A DNA stretch of 64,000 nt. Source: Ferribacterium limneticum (lineage in GTDB: Bacteria; Pseudomonadota; Gammaproteobacteria; Burkholderiales; Rhodocyclaceae). Location of the stretch: the NCBI RefSeq assembly GCF_020510565.1, contig NZ_CP075189.1, positions 2,278,501-2,342,500 on the forward strand. Direction: 5' to 3'. The notes beneath the pieces were generated by a model. It did not search any database and was not told where the DNA came from. It saw nothing but the letters and a program-made list of their open reading frames with translations. Made by a program: the position numbers and the translations under genes. Positions 30,101 through 38,633 of this stretch are shown here, piece by piece (the stretch's first letter is position 1; every line of letters starts with the position of its first letter).

Positions 30101-30454
30101 CGCAATGGCGCCTTCGAGAAGGGCATGGACCACTGGTTCTTCGCTACAGACATTGACCCGCCGTGGCATATTCACAGCCTGCCGGTGGCTCTGCTGTTCG
30201 ATCTCGGCTGGCTCGGACTTGCCGCCGCATTGGCTTTGATGAGCGTTGCAGTGGCCGGTGGATTCAAGGCCCTGCGCTACGGCCAAGTTGAAGGCATTGC
30301 TGCCTTTGCCGGCCTGTTGGCTTTTCTTGTTTCGGGGAGCCTCAACACCCTGATCGACGAACCGCGTTTTCTGTGGCTGTGGCTAGTGCTTGCCTGGGTT
30401 TGCGGCTGGCAGGGCGCGCGCGCAAAGTCCGTCGATACCAAATCTGCCGCCTGA
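27176..30454 (+). CDS. Large polytopic protein: two VanZ-like modules plus O-antigen-ligase-like region
   Basis: A 1092-aa membrane protein. Residues about 20-150 and 165-300 look like two VanZ-type modules (FVVYGSLIPFDFHPLPF, NGVLYLPLGFLGVRAL; LFCFFPFDF, EIGQIFIASG). Residues about 480-860 resemble an O-antigen ligase/polymerase (RVTGPFSVMNKGGAYIEC, LVTYSRNGFAAL, HWRSALDL, LGVGLGRFPESHFWG). An extracytoplasmic beta-rich insert follows (about 865-985), then further helices. Such proteins handle lipid-linked sugars, and the likely role is polymerising or ligating an exopolysaccharide. The GTG at 27176 follows CTCCGGA and is the best start visible, but not certain. It probably shares the sigma-54-type promoter upstream. 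Confidence 0.65.
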   Translation: MPLHTHRTIATIRSNSDGTKVARWAWLIYATFVVYGSLIPFDFHPLPFDQAWAAFRHTPFLTLGVESRADWIANGVLYLPLGFLGVRALDGGTRFLPTLASLAFAGMLAFTVEFAQLSFPPRTVSQNDLLAECLGSLVGVVAARGMGPWLARWWQAWRTDSANIARLAWQAYALGYLLFCFFPFDFLVSRQEFLNKLDSGNWGWVFALPEASFTSWLRTLLLLVVEAALTIPIGVGLGAGLKSQQALRRGIFGGAMIGFLFEIGQIFIASGVSQGASLLSRAAGAGLGAWLGAGWRKGSLDILRCWLSQHMGWLLLAYLVLLGFASGWGSHAWLGWGHALRSWDELRFLPFYYHYFTTEAAALVSLGSVVVIYAPLAIIAWASMAGAAGTAVLAAMVALVLETGKLFMDGIHPDPTNVLLAGTSVWLLMNGINLWERQQRRVERTADVPPEHGDRAAPLDTATSSAVESIPKTSFSLPDKPWLIVLLMAIAWMGAGWPAYSWFVLGVVAAAAAATWWRPASLLVILPAAMPVFDFAPWSGRFFLDEFDLLCAACLAVGFARERPQIFRKRLSGRALVFLAMMLSLAIGALKAWGGSFSLDMNSFSSYLSPFNGMRIFKGVVWAWLFVAMYRSLVGRQPTVGRLLHLGFAVGLALTILVVLWERMAMVGLFDFTTDYRVTGPFSVMNKGGAYIECFLAVASAFVIIELATCRHRLLFWGVSALLVLAGYAILVTYSRNGFAALAGALLIGILTAWQTRRRSPGAMLPALLTIGMVTVAGGMALSGGYASERLGASEHDFETRLAHWRSALDLRDDGVATTLLGVGLGRFPESHFWGSRTEQRAAAFRIEPGGGNAFLRLAPGAPIYIEQIISPPPGKELDLSINVRSAGAPPKLAVTLCRKTLLTADECEQVEVTGIKAPGYWQNQYATIPPLPEPANGLAALVPVKISLVTPANGQAIDIDNISLRLPGTDHYLTRNGAFEKGMDHWFFATDIDPPWHIHSLPVALLFDLGWLGLAAALALMSVAVAGGFKALRYGQVEGIAAFAGLLAFLVSGSLNTLIDEPRFLWLWLVLAWVCGWQGARAKSVDTKSAA

Positions 30455-30533
30455 AAACTGCCGATTTGGCTTGCTGAATCGCTCCGCATGAGTCGATCTT
30501 CTGGCTGGCGGTATTCGCTCCGAGAGTGCCGCA

Positions 30534-31499
30534 TCAATCGCGTCTTGTAGGCCAAGGATGAGTTTCGAACCGGAATAGGGTGGGGGATTCACTATCGATG
30601 ATGCCGCGTGTCCAGCCCATCATCGGATAGCCGTGGGTTTCGACGCGTGTAAAGTTAATTATCGGACTCCCCTGTTTGTCGCGTAGTGGATGATCGATGC
30701 GGCTGATATGGGAGTCGCCATGGACGGCGACGACCTGGCCGGTGAATTGCAACGTTTCGTCGCGCAGCAATTCCAGAAAATCGCGGTAGCCATTGTGGCC
30801 AAAGCCCTGATTGAAATGCTTGAATTCTGGGTTGGCCTGGAAGAGCAAGACGATGCCGGCCAGTTTTTTGCGGCGGGCGAGGGTGAAGTTTTCCTTGAGC
30901 CAGGCGAGGGCAACCGGGTTGCGGGCGAGGAATTCCGGGCTGGGCTGGCTGGTCATTCCCCAATTGTTGTTGCCGCCCGGCACGTTGAGCGTGACGAAAA
31001 GCACTGGCCCGAGCCCGAAGCGGGCGTGTTCGGGATAGTTTCCAGGTTGGCGCTCAAGCGTCAGTTTTTTCTGGCCGAGCGATAGCGAATCACGCCAGAA
31101 CAGGCTGCGCAGCTTGTTAAGACGTTCGTGCTGATGGTAGCTGCCATTCGACACGCGATCACAGTCCGACCATTCGTTGTCGCCCGGAACAAAGACGAAG
31201 GGCACGCGGGAGGCGTTGAAGAGGCTATGGCGATCAGCAAAAAGGCTGTCGTCGCAGCGATCCTTGCCTGACTTGATATCGCCGATATGGGCGACGAATT
31301 CGACCTGACTGTTGGCAATGGCCTCGAGCATTTTGGGCAATTCGGCCCGTTCGTAGTCGGAATAGGGCGTGTCGCCGATCACGGCAAAACGCCAGACATC
31401 GGCATGGGCCTGGGCCATTGCGCCGATCAACAGCAGACCCCATTTCAATTTTGGCCAAAATTTCCGGTTGACCGTGGAAGCCTCGATTTTCCCGATCAC
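30534..31499 (-). CDS. Exported calcineurin-like metallophosphoesterase
   Basis: A 321-aa protein with a signal-like N-terminus ([14 protein letters not shown]) followed by metallophosphoesterase motifs: [33 protein letters not shown] and [14 protein letters not shown]. The GTG start overlaps the mutS stop (GTGA), so translation is probably coupled. Residues about 7-19 ([13 protein letters not shown]), in front of the hydrophobic segment, are encoded by a nearly perfect copy of the dispersed motif. That copy thus supplies the n-region of the signal peptide. Substrate unknown. Confidence 0.8.
   Translation of the reverse strand: MIGKIEASTVNRKFWPKLKWGLLLIGAMAQAHADVWRFAVIGDTPYSDYERAELPKMLEAIANSQVEFVAHIGDIKSGKDRCDDSLFADRHSLFNASRVPFVFVPGDNEWSDCDRVSNGSYHQHERLNKLRSLFWRDSLSLGQKKLTLERQPGNYPEHARFGLGPVLFVTLNVPGGNNNWGMTSQPSPEFLARNPVALAWLKENFTLARRKKLAGIVLLFQANPEFKHFNQGFGHNGYRDFLELLRDETLQFTGQVVAVHGDSHISRIDHPLRDKQGSPIINFTRVETHGYPMMGWTRGIIDSESPTLFRFETHPWPTRRD
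31441..31479 (-). repeat. Dispersed palindromic motif, copy 4 (most complete; N-terminus of metallophosphoesterase)
   Basis: On the minus strand TTCCACGGTCAACCGGAAA runs straight into TTTTGGCCAAAATTGAAATG. Both palindromic parts are intact: CGGT-CA-ACCG in the core and the perfect 16-base palindrome AATTTTGGCCAAAATT in the arm. I use it as the reference copy. Confidence 0.8.
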
Positions 31500-34090
31500 C
31501 GAAGCAAACCCTTCAACGCATAGAGCGCATCGAGCGCCTCGCGTGGCGTCAGGCTGTCCGGGTCGATGGCGGCGAGGTGGTCGAGGGCCGGGTGTGGCTC
31601 AGGCTCGGCTGGCTCGGGCGCTTCTGGCGAAAAATCCTGGGCGAAAAGGTCCGGCTGGAGCGGATCAACCGTGGCGCGTTGTTCGAATTCGCGGAGCTGC
31701 TTGCGGGCGGCGCGGACGACGGCGGTCGGAATGCCGGCCAGTGCGGCGACCTGAATCCCGTAGCTCTGGTTGGCCGGGCCTTCCTCGACGGCGTGCATGA
31801 AGACGATGCGGTCGTTGTGCTCGACGGCGCCGAGGTGGACGTTGGCCAGTTCGGTGTATTCGTGTGACAGCCGGGTCATCTCGAAATAGTGCGTGGCGAA
31901 CAGCGTCAGGCAGCGATTCTTGTCGATCAGATGGCGCAGGATGGCGAAGGCCAGGGCCATACCGTCGAACGTGGACGTGCCGCGGCCGATTTCGTCCATC
32001 AGGACGAGGCTGTTGGCTGTCGCGTGGTGCAGGATGGCGGCGGCTTCGGTCATTTCGACCATGAAAGTCGAACGGCCGGAAGCCAGATCGTCGGAGGCGC
32101 CGATGCGGGTGAAAATGCGGTCGAGCGGGCCGAGCACGCAGCGGTCGGCCGGCGTGTAGCAGCCGATGTGGGCGAGCAGGGCGATCAGCGCGACTTGCCG
32201 CATGTAGGTCGATTTACCGCCCATGTTCGGGCCGGTGATGAGCAGCAGGCGGCGGTTTTCGGCGAGCAGGCAATCGTTGGCGATGAAGGTTTCGGCATTG
32301 TTGGCCAGTTCGCCCTCAACCACCGGGTGACGGCCGCCTTCCACGGTCAACCCGATTTCTTCAGCAAATTCGGGCTTGCACCAGTTGCGCTTGAGGGCGG
32401 TTTCAGCAAAGCCGGCCAGAAGGTCGAGATGGGCAACGGCGCGGGCGATGACTTGCAGGGTCGGGATGACCGGTTGGAGTTCGTCGAGAATGGCCTCGTA
32501 GAGCAGCTTTTCGCGGGCCAGCGCGCGTTCCTGGGCCGACAGTGCCTTGTCCTCAAAAGCCTTGAGCTCCGGCGTGATGTAGCGCTCGGCATTCTTCAGC
32601 GTTTGCCGGCGGCGGTAGTCTTCCGGGATTTTCTCGGTATTGGCGTGCGTGACTTCGATGTAGAAGCCATGCACCTTGTTGTACTCGACCTTGAGGCTGC
32701 TGATGCCGGTGCGCTCGCGTTCGCGGGCTTCCATGTCGACCAGATAGGCGCCGCAGTTGTCGTTTAGCGAGCGGTATTCGTCGAGATCGGCATCGAAGCC
32801 CGGGGCGATGACGCCACCGTCGCGAATCTGGGCGGATGGTTCGGCGCCGATGGAACGGATGAGCAGATCGAGCGTGGCGAACGGTGTGTCGAGATCGCCG
32901 AATAGTTGCGCGACCAAGGGCGAGATAGTGCCGGCCAGCGGGGCGCGCAGGCCATCGAGGCGGGCCAGCGATTCGCGCAGGCTGGCTAGGTCACGCGGTC
33001 GGGCGTTGCGCAGGGCGATACGGCCGGCGATGCGTTCAATGTCGGCGATGCCGCGCAGGCCGCGACGGATTTCGCCGGCGATGCGGCCGTAATCGTCGAG
33101 CAGGAATTCGACAGCGCCGTGGCGAGCGGCAGGCAGATCGCGTTCGCGCAACGGGTGATGCAGCGTGTGACGGAGCAGGCGCGAGCCCATGCTGGTCACG
33201 CAGTTGTCGAGCAGTGAAAACAGCGTCGGCGATGGCTGGCCGCGCAGGGTTTCGGTCAATTCCAGATTGCGCCGCGTGGCGAGGTCGAGGCCGAGGTAAG
33301 CGCCTTCGATTTCCACGGTCAACCCGCGTAAATGGGTCAATTTTCCGGCCTGCGTTGCCTGGGCGTATTGGAGCAGGGCGCCGGCAGCGGCAACGGCCGG
33401 CTTCAGCCCTTCGGCGCCGAAACCGGCGAGCGAAGCGACTTCAAACTGATCGCAGAGCAGGCGGCGGGCCGAGTCGAATTCGAAATACCAGTCTGGCTGC
33501 CGGGTGCGGGCAACGTCGAGGCCGAAATTGGGCGTCCAGCTTTCCGGGTAAAGGATTTCGGCCGGGCGGATGCGTTCCAAAGCAGCCGGAATCTGGTCTG
33601 TCGGGACTTCGAGCAGCACGAATTCGCCGCTGGCCAGGTTGAGCCGGGCCAGACCGGCGGTGTTGCGGATGGTGGTTACAGCCAGCAGCCAGATGTCCTG
33701 CTTGTCGTCGATCAGCGCCGCATCGGTCAGCGTGCCGGGCGTGACGATACGTGCCACAGCGCGCTCGACTGGCCCCTTGCTGGTCGCCGGGTCGCCGATC
33801 TGCTCGCAGATCACGGCCGATTCGCCGAGCTTGACCAGACGGGCGAGGTAAGGCTCCAGCGAATGGAAGGGGATGCCGCACATCTTGATCGGCACGCCAG
33901 CCGACTGGCCGCGCGTGGTCAGCGTGATGTCGAGCAGGCGCGCTGCCTTTTCTGCGTCTTCATGAAAAAGCTCGTAGAAATCGCCCATCCGGTAGAACAG
34001 CAGCGTGTTCGGGTGGCTGGCCTTGAGCGCCAGATATTGACGCATCATCGGCGTGTGTTTGGAAAGGTCGGGCGCGGCGTCTTTAACCAT
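31496..34090 (-). CDS. mutS: DNA mismatch repair protein MutS
   Basis: An 864-aa mismatch-recognition ATPase. The N-terminal mismatch reader has [11 protein letters not shown] (Phe-x-Glu motif). The C-terminal ATPase has [17 protein letters not shown] (Walker A), [16 protein letters not shown] (Walker B) and [11 protein letters not shown]. The C-terminal tail ([14 protein letters not shown]) matches the tetramerisation end of MutS1. The ATG at 34090 gives the usual N-terminus; the frame is open further upstream without family similarity. Two core-only copies of the dispersed motif lie inside the gene and are each read G-L-T-V-E, without changing the alignment to the family. Confidence 0.96.
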   Translation of the reverse strand: MVKDAAPDLSKHTPMMRQYLALKASHPNTLLFYRMGDFYELFHEDAEKAARLLDITLTTRGQSAGVPIKMCGIPFHSLEPYLARLVKLGESAVICEQIGDPATSKGPVERAVARIVTPGTLTDAALIDDKQDIWLLAVTTIRNTAGLARLNLASGEFVLLEVPTDQIPAALERIRPAEILYPESWTPNFGLDVARTRQPDWYFEFDSARRLLCDQFEVASLAGFGAEGLKPAVAAAGALLQYAQATQAGKLTHLRGLTVEIEGAYLGLDLATRRNLELTETLRGQPSPTLFSLLDNCVTSMGSRLLRHTLHHPLRERDLPAARHGAVEFLLDDYGRIAGEIRRGLRGIADIERIAGRIALRNARPRDLASLRESLARLDGLRAPLAGTISPLVAQLFGDLDTPFATLDLLIRSIGAEPSAQIRDGGVIAPGFDADLDEYRSLNDNCGAYLVDMEARERERTGISSLKVEYNKVHGFYIEVTHANTEKIPEDYRRRQTLKNAERYITPELKAFEDKALSAQERALAREKLLYEAILDELQPVIPTLQVIARAVAHLDLLAGFAETALKRNWCKPEFAEEIGLTVEGGRHPVVEGELANNAETFIANDCLLAENRRLLLITGPNMGGKSTYMRQVALIALLAHIGCYTPADRCVLGPLDRIFTRIGASDDLASGRSTFMVEMTEAAAILHHATANSLVLMDEIGRGTSTFDGMALAFAILRHLIDKNRCLTLFATHYFEMTRLSHEYTELANVHLGAVEHNDRIVFMHAVEEGPANQSYGIQVAALAGIPTAVVRAARKQLREFEQRATVDPLQPDLFAQDFSPEAPEPAEPEPHPALDHLAAIDPDSLTPREALDALYALKGLLR
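32339..32354 (+). repeat. Dispersed motif, core-only copy in mutS (a)
   Basis: TTCCACGGTCAACCCG, 14 of 16 bases shared with full copies and identical over 16 bases to the second mutS copy at 33311. The AT-rich arm is not conserved. Confidence 0.5.
33311..33326 (+). repeat. Dispersed motif, core-only copy in mutS (b)
   Basis: TTCCACGGTCAACCCG again, followed by a partial arm (GGTCAATTTTCCGG). It is about 970 bp from the first mutS copy and in the same orientation. Confidence 0.5.
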
Positions 34091-34128
34091 GAGCTTGTCG
34101 ATTATTGTTATTGGAGAGCGGGCGAAAA

Positions 34129-34980
34129 TTACTGGCGGATTTCGCGGATATTTTCCGGTCGACCGTAGCAATCGCCGCTGCTGCGGAAGGGATTGATGTC
34201 GAGGCCGCCGCGGCGGGTGTAGCGGGCGTGGACGGCCAGCGCCTCGGGCGCGCAATGCTTCTGGATGTCGGTGAAAATCCGCTCGACGCACTGTTCGTGG
34301 AATTCGTTGTGGTTGCGGAAGGAGACGACGTAGCGCAGCAGCCCAGCCCGGTCGATGGGGCGGCCACGGTAGCGGATGACGACCATCGCCCAGTCGGGCT
34401 GGCCGGTGACCAGACAGTTCGATTTGAGCAGGTGGGAGAACAGCGTTTCTTCGACGACTTCGCCGGCTTGCGTGGTCAGTAGTTCCGGTGCTGGCTGGTA
34501 GCGCTCGCAGGCAATATCCAGATCGTCGAGACAGGTGCCTTCCGGGATGGCGATCACGGCTTGCGGGCGGTCAGAAAGTGGTTCTATCCCGACGCGGAGC
34601 GGCTTTCCGGCGGCAGCCGAGAGGTCGCGTGCTAGCGTCTGCGAGACGGTTTCAACATCGGCGAAAGTGCTCTGGTTGAACGAATTCAGGTAGAGCTTGA
34701 AGGACTTGGATTCGATCAGGTTCGGACTGTTGGCCGGTACGCTGAAGGTGCCGACGGCAACGACCGGTTTGCCTTTCGGGTTGAGCCATGACAGTTCATA
34801 GGCATTCCACAAATCCTCGCCGACAAAGGGCAGGGCGCCATCGGCAATGCCGAGTTCGCTGCGCTTGAGCTGGCGCGGAATGGGGTAGAGCAACTCGGGT
34901 GCGTAGTGGCTCTGGTATTCGGTGGCCTTGCCCAAGGGCGAGGCGCTGCTCGGGTCGGCGGTGTTGATCGGCGAATTCAT
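34129..34980 (-). CDS. queF: NADPH-dependent 7-cyano-7-deazaguanine reductase, long (tandem) type
   Basis: A 283-aa unimodular-duplicate QueF that reduces preQ0 to preQ1 in queuosine synthesis. The N-terminal half holds [22 protein letters not shown] and [16 protein letters not shown], the substrate-binding part. The C-terminal half has [14 protein letters not shown] with the catalytic Cys, and [10 protein letters not shown]. The last about 14 residues ([12 protein letters not shown]) are encoded by a copy of the dispersed motif and replace the usual short family tail. It lies 38 bases upstream of mutS on the same strand. Confidence 0.93.
   Translation of the reverse strand: MNSPINTADPSSASPLGKATEYQSHYAPELLYPIPRQLKRSELGIADGALPFVGEDLWNAYELSWLNPKGKPVVAVGTFSVPANSPNLIESKSFKLYLNSFNQSTFADVETVSQTLARDLSAAAGKPLRVGIEPLSDRPQAVIAIPEGTCLDDLDIACERYQPAPELLTTQAGEVVEETLFSHLLKSNCLVTGQPDWAMVVIRYRGRPIDRAGLLRYVVSFRNHNEFHEQCVERIFTDIQKHCAPEALAVHARYTRRGGLDINPFRSSGDCYGRPENIREIRQ
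34137..34171 (-). repeat. Dispersed palindromic motif, copy 5 (C-terminus of queF)
   Basis: On the minus strand: TTGCTACGGTCGACCGGAAA, then ATATCCGCGAAATC. It has the perfect core palindrome CGGTCGACCG; the arm is degenerate. It is read in a third frame (C-Y-G-R-P-E-N). Confidence 0.65.
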
Positions 34981-35004
34981 GGGGGCTGATTTTACCGCAA
35001 GGCC

Positions 35005-36618
35005 TCAAGGCATCTGCAGTTCGATCAGATGCGGGCCGCCGGCGGCGAGCGCCGCGCGCAGCACCCTTCTGAAGTCGTCAATCGAGTCGGCACGGCCAAA
35101 GCCAAGACCGAAAGTCAGCGCCGCATGTTCGAAATTGATTTGCTGCGGGGTGCGCCAGCCTTGCTCGAATTCAGGTAGATGGCGCTGGGGCAGGTGATCG
35201 AAAATGCCGCCCCCGGCGTTGTTGACCGCAACAATCACGGCATTTCGACCCTGGGCCAGCGCTAGTCCGCCAAGGTCATGCTGGGTGGTCAGATCGCCGA
35301 GCAGGGCAACGACATTGCCATGAAATGCGGCAATCCCCATGGCTGTCGAGATGTTGCCGTCGATGCCGCTGGCACCGCGGTTGCCGTAAAAGTGGATGGC
35401 TTTGTCGCCGCTGCCGGACAGGCTGTCTAGTTGGCGGATAGCCAGCGAATTGCCGATGAAGAACGGCGTGGCATCCGGGATTTCTTCGAGCATGGCAGCA
35501 ATGTGGCCAGCGTCAGCCCCCTTCGCTGCCGCCGCATCCTGATCGGCAAAGTCCTGTCGCCAGCTACCGGGGGCGGCGACGAGCGATTCTGCCAGCAGGG
35601 CGATACAGACATCGGCCGGCTCGGCGCGGAACAAATGGGTCAGCCGATGCGCGGGATCATTCCAGCGTGGCCATGGTTCGACTACGGCATGGTTCTGCCG
35701 AATTCCGCCCACGTAGTTTTGCAGGTTGCGGGTGACGGGGAAGGCGCCAAAGCGCAACACCCATTCTGGCTGTTGCTTTTCCACAAAGGTCTGATCCGCC
35801 AGCCAGTGGTTGTAACGAACGCACAAATGCGAGCGATCATGATCACCGTAGCGCAGTCCGGACAGCGGTTCGGCAAGGATCGGGGCGTTGAGCCGTTCGG
35901 CCAGGGCGGCAATGGCATTGCTGTTTTCGCGAAGTCCCGGCATTTCACCGCAGACGATGATGCCGGGCTGTCCGCTGATGTAGCCGGCGAAGTCGCGAAT
36001 AGCTTCTGGGGGCGGGTGTAACGTCGGGGGGGCGACGCGGATGGATTCCGGAATTTCTGCTTCGGCAGTCTCCGCCAAAGGCATCAGTGGCTCGCGGAAC
36101 GGCTGGTTGATATGGACAGGGCCGGGGTGGGGCCAGGTCGCCAACTCATAGGCGCGGGCCGCGAGGCGGTGCAGGTAAGCCGGATCAAATCCATCATGCG
36201 GAGTGCCAAGCGCATGGCTGGCGCGGACGTGCGCGCCGAAAAGCCCGATCTGGACGACGGTTTGATTGGCCCCACAGTCTTGTAGTTCCGGCGGGCGATC
36301 AGCCGAGATAAGGAGCAGAGGTACGCCGGACTGGCTGGCCTCGATAACGGCCGGCAGCCAGTTGGCCGGCGCTGTCCCGGAGGTGGCCAGCACCAGTACA
36401 GGCCGCCGGCTGGCCTTGGCGATGCCAAGCGCGAAAAATGCCGCACTTCGCTCGTCGACCGCAACATGGCAGCGCAGCCGGGGCTGGCGCAACATGGCCA
36501 GCGCCAGCGGCGTCGAGCGCGAGCCGGGGGAAATGACAGCATCACTGGCACCCGCCGCGACAAAGCCGGCGATCATGGCCTGCGACCAGGAAAAATTGAG
36601 CGTACCGGTATCGGTCAT
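35005..36618 (-). CDS. menD: SEPHCHC synthase (menaquinone biosynthesis MenD)
   Basis: A 537-aa thiamine-diphosphate enzyme. It makes 2-succinyl-5-enolpyruvyl-6-hydroxy-3-cyclohexene-1-carboxylate from isochorismate and 2-oxoglutarate. Diagnostic stretches are DAVISPGSRSTPLALAM, VDERSAAFFALGIAKAS, LATSGTAPANWLPAVIEA, ISADRPPELQDCGANQTV and, in the C-terminal ThDP domain, GNRGASGIDGNISTAMGIA with LGDLTTQHDLGGL. No other men gene is near. Betaproteobacteria usually rely on ubiquinone, so a menaquinone-branch enzyme here is notable. It lies 24 bases upstream of queF on the same strand. Confidence 0.9.
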   Translation of the reverse strand: MTDTGTLNFSWSQAMIAGFVAAGASDAVISPGSRSTPLALAMLRQPRLRCHVAVDERSAAFFALGIAKASRRPVLVLATSGTAPANWLPAVIEASQSGVPLLLISADRPPELQDCGANQTVVQIGLFGAHVRASHALGTPHDGFDPAYLHRLAARAYELATWPHPGPVHINQPFREPLMPLAETAEAEIPESIRVAPPTLHPPPEAIRDFAGYISGQPGIIVCGEMPGLRENSNAIAALAERLNAPILAEPLSGLRYGDHDRSHLCVRYNHWLADQTFVEKQQPEWVLRFGAFPVTRNLQNYVGGIRQNHAVVEPWPRWNDPAHRLTHLFRAEPADVCIALLAESLVAAPGSWRQDFADQDAAAAKGADAGHIAAMLEEIPDATPFFIGNSLAIRQLDSLSGSGDKAIHFYGNRGASGIDGNISTAMGIAAFHGNVVALLGDLTTQHDLGGLALAQGRNAVIVAVNNAGGGIFDHLPQRHLPEFEQGWRTPQQINFEHAALTFGLGFGRADSIDDFRRVLRAALAAGGPHLIELQMP

Positions 36619-36738
36619 CGTTTCCGTTGCACGGCTGAAAACGTCAAATTGTAGTCGTAGCCGGGCACCCGGAACCATAGCCCCGTGCTATTATTCGCCG
36701 CTCGTTGCCGCCCGCCAAAACCGCGGGCGCCATGATGC

Positions 36739-36815
36739 GGAGTGGTAGTTCAGTTGGTTAGAATACCGGCCTGTCACGCCGGGGGTCGCGGGTTCGAGTC
36801 CCGTCCACTCCGCCA
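36739..36815 (+). tRNA. tRNA-Asp (anticodon GTC)
   Basis: 77 bases including the encoded CCA. The acceptor stem GGAGTGG pairs with CCACTCC. The D arm is GTTCAGTTGGTTAGAAT, the anticodon loop CTGTCAC has GTC at 36773-36775, and the T arm is CGCGGGTTCGAGTCCCG. The sequence is close to the E. coli tRNA-Asp. Confidence 0.97.
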
Positions 36816-36823
36816 ACTACCGT

Positions 36824-36856
36824 AAAGCCCGAAAGCTATTGCTTTTCGGGCTTTTC
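36824..36856 (+). terminator. Rho-independent terminator after tRNA-Asp
   Basis: Stem AAAGCCCGAAAGC pairs with GCTTTTCGGGCTTTT (one bulged T) around a TATT loop and ends in a T-rich tract. Confidence 0.8.
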
Positions 36857-36957
36857 TGTTTTCAGGGACGCTTCCCTAGGGTAACACCGGGTTCCCTGTA
36901 TTTTTCCGCTGGCATAAGCTATGACCGAATAATACAAATAAGCCAAGGTATTCGGTA

Positions 36958-37359
36958 ATGTCTGAGAGCAGCAGCAATCGTAAGGGTGGCGACTTCTGCA
37001 ATCTGGAGTATTTGCTGGTAAATCTGGGACGAAACCAGGCCGCCGCAGAACGGCTCATTCACATTTTTCTTGAAAATGCCCCGACGCTATGTCGGCGATT
37101 GGAAAATGCAGCAGCACAGGGCGATTTGCCGGCCCTGAGAGACGTACTGCATGACATTCGGAGTAGTTGTGTCCTCTTCTCCGGAAACCGATGTCTCGAT
37201 CAGGCTCGCGACATCGAACAACTTGTCCGCGAACATCTTCTCGAAACCCCGATTGGTACGTCAGTACCCGACTGGCCTTCGATGTCGGCTCCTTTGGTCC
37301 TCTGCATACAGTGCATGGAAGCCGAACTGGCGGGCTTTCTGGTCGAAAGGGAAGGCTGA
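36958..37359 (+). CDS. Hpt (histidine phosphotransfer) domain protein
   Basis: A 133-aa stand-alone four-helix protein. The phosphoryl-accepting His is in LRDVLHDIRSSCVLFSG (usual family pattern H-x-L-K-G; here R and S replace K and G). N-terminal helices read LEYLLVNLGRNQAAAERLIHIF. It may shuttle phosphate between hybrid kinases and response regulators. A NarL-type regulator is encoded convergently 12 bases away, and a hybrid kinase without Hpt lies at 8922-11699, but no partnership is proven. The departure from the consensus leaves activity uncertain. Confidence 0.65.
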   Translation: MSESSSNRKGGDFCNLEYLLVNLGRNQAAAERLIHIFLENAPTLCRRLENAAAQGDLPALRDVLHDIRSSCVLFSGNRCLDQARDIEQLVREHLLETPIGTSVPDWPSMSAPLVLCIQCMEAELAGFLVEREG

Positions 37360-37371
37360 GTCGCTATCCGT

Positions 37372-38013
37372 TCAGGGGCAGCTGACGATGCCAGTGTGAA
37401 GCGCAAATCGGGTTAGTCCGGTTACGTCGTGGACACCAATTTTTTCCATCAGGCGACTGCGGTGGAACTCGACCGTTTTGGGGCTGATACCGAGTTCGCG
37501 GGCAATTTCCTTGGTGGTTCTGCCGGAGGCCACGTGGCGCAGAATCTCGGTTTGCCGTGTGGTCAATCGAGATATCTGGCCTGAGTCGGATTCGGCCTCC
37601 GAGCGCAAGTTCATCGCACTGAGTTTTGGTGACAGGAAGCTTTCACCTTCGAGCACCATGGCCAAGGCCTGAATTAGCTCAGCCAGCACGAAGTCTTTCA
37701 GCAAATAGCCATTGACGCCAGCAGCCAGCGCCTGCTCGACGATTTCCTGGCGGTCGATGCTGGACAGCACGAGGATTCTCGTTTCCCGGTCGAACTGGCG
37801 AATCGTACGTGCCACCTCGATGCCTGAAGGCCCAGGCATGGCGATATCAAGCAGAACGACGTCGGGTTGCAGCTTGCGAATGGCGGCAATGGTTTCGTGG
37901 CCATCAGCGCATTCGGCTTCGATCAGATATCCGGGAAGCGTCTCGATAATGGCGCGGATGCCGGCGCGTATCAGTAACTGGTCATCCGCGAGAACAATTC
38001 GTATCGTTTTCAT
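37372..38013 (-). CDS. NarL/FixJ-type response regulator
   Basis: A 213-aa transcription regulator. The receiver domain has the acidic pair in IVLADDQLLIRAG, the phosphorylated Asp in DVVLLDIAMPGPSG and the switch Lys in GYLLKDFVLAEL. The C-terminal LuxR-type helix-turn-helix is LTTRQTEILRHVASGRTTKE followed by ISPKTVEFHRSRLMEKIGV. No cognate kinase is adjacent; the Hpt gene is convergent next to it. The ATG at 38013 is selected because the receiver begins immediately (MKTIRIVLADD). Target genes unknown. Confidence 0.9.
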   Translation of the reverse strand: MKTIRIVLADDQLLIRAGIRAIIETLPGYLIEAECADGHETIAAIRKLQPDVVLLDIAMPGPSGIEVARTIRQFDRETRILVLSSIDRQEIVEQALAAGVNGYLLKDFVLAELIQALAMVLEGESFLSPKLSAMNLRSEAESDSGQISRLTTRQTEILRHVASGRTTKEIARELGISPKTVEFHRSRLMEKIGVHDVTGLTRFALHTGIVSCP

Positions 38014-38125
38014 GGTTATCACAAGGATATGCCAAAGAGCCACAATCAGGGTTACTAAACGACATAGTCATTTGTGAGTATGGCAATACAACGAACAAAA
38101 ATGTTACTGCGAAACTTGGACGGCT

Positions 38126-38575
38126 TTAGTGGAGGCGTTCTTTCATGGCGCGCTGGGCTTCTCGCTTCGAGTCTTTGTCCAGGGCGTCGGCGCGTTTGTC
38201 GTGCTGTTTCTTGCCTTTGGCCAGGCCGATTTCAAGCTTGATCCGGCCGCGCACGAAGTGCAGGTCGATGGGCACCAGCGTGTATCCGGCGCGCTCAACC
38301 TTGCCGATCAGTTTGCCGATTTCGTTGGCGTGCAGGAGCAGTTTTCGCGTACGTATCGGGTCGTGCTGGTTGTGGGTGGAGGCGGTCGCCAGCGGGCTGA
38401 TATGCATCCCGATCAAGTAGATTTCGCCGCTCTTGATAATGACGTAGGATTCCTTGATGTTCATTCGGCCGGCGCGAATGGCCTTGACCTCCCAACCTTC
38501 GAGGACAATGCCAGCTTCGTACTTTTCTTCGACAAAATAGTCGTGAAAGGCTTTTTTGTTGACCGTAATGCTCAT
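38126..38575 (-). CDS. smpB: SsrA-binding protein SmpB
   Basis: A 149-aa trans-translation factor that carries tmRNA to stalled ribosomes. Family segments: [28 protein letters not shown] (here broken for length), [46 protein letters not shown] and the basic tail [18 protein letters not shown]. The N-terminus S-I-T-V-N is encoded by bases resembling only the innermost part of the dispersed motif. It is divergent from ratA, the usual proteobacterial arrangement. Confidence 0.95.
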   Translation of the reverse strand: MSITVNKKAFHDYFVEEKYEAGIVLEGWEVKAIRAGRMNIKESYVIIKSGEIYLIGMHISPLATASTHNQHDPIRTRKLLLHANEIGKLIGKVERAGYTLVPIDLHFVRGRIKLEIGLAKGKKQHDKRADALDKDSKREAQRAMKERLH

Positions 38576-38633
38576 GCTACCGGCTGTTCCTTTAAAATCG
38601 CGATTCTACAGGAAACAGGAATACTGCCGCTGC

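Noticed and set aside
38555..38575. GTTGACCGTAATG at the start of smpB as a motif copy
   Set aside because: Nine-base match only. The encoded residues are close to the ordinary SmpB N-terminus and there is no palindrome.
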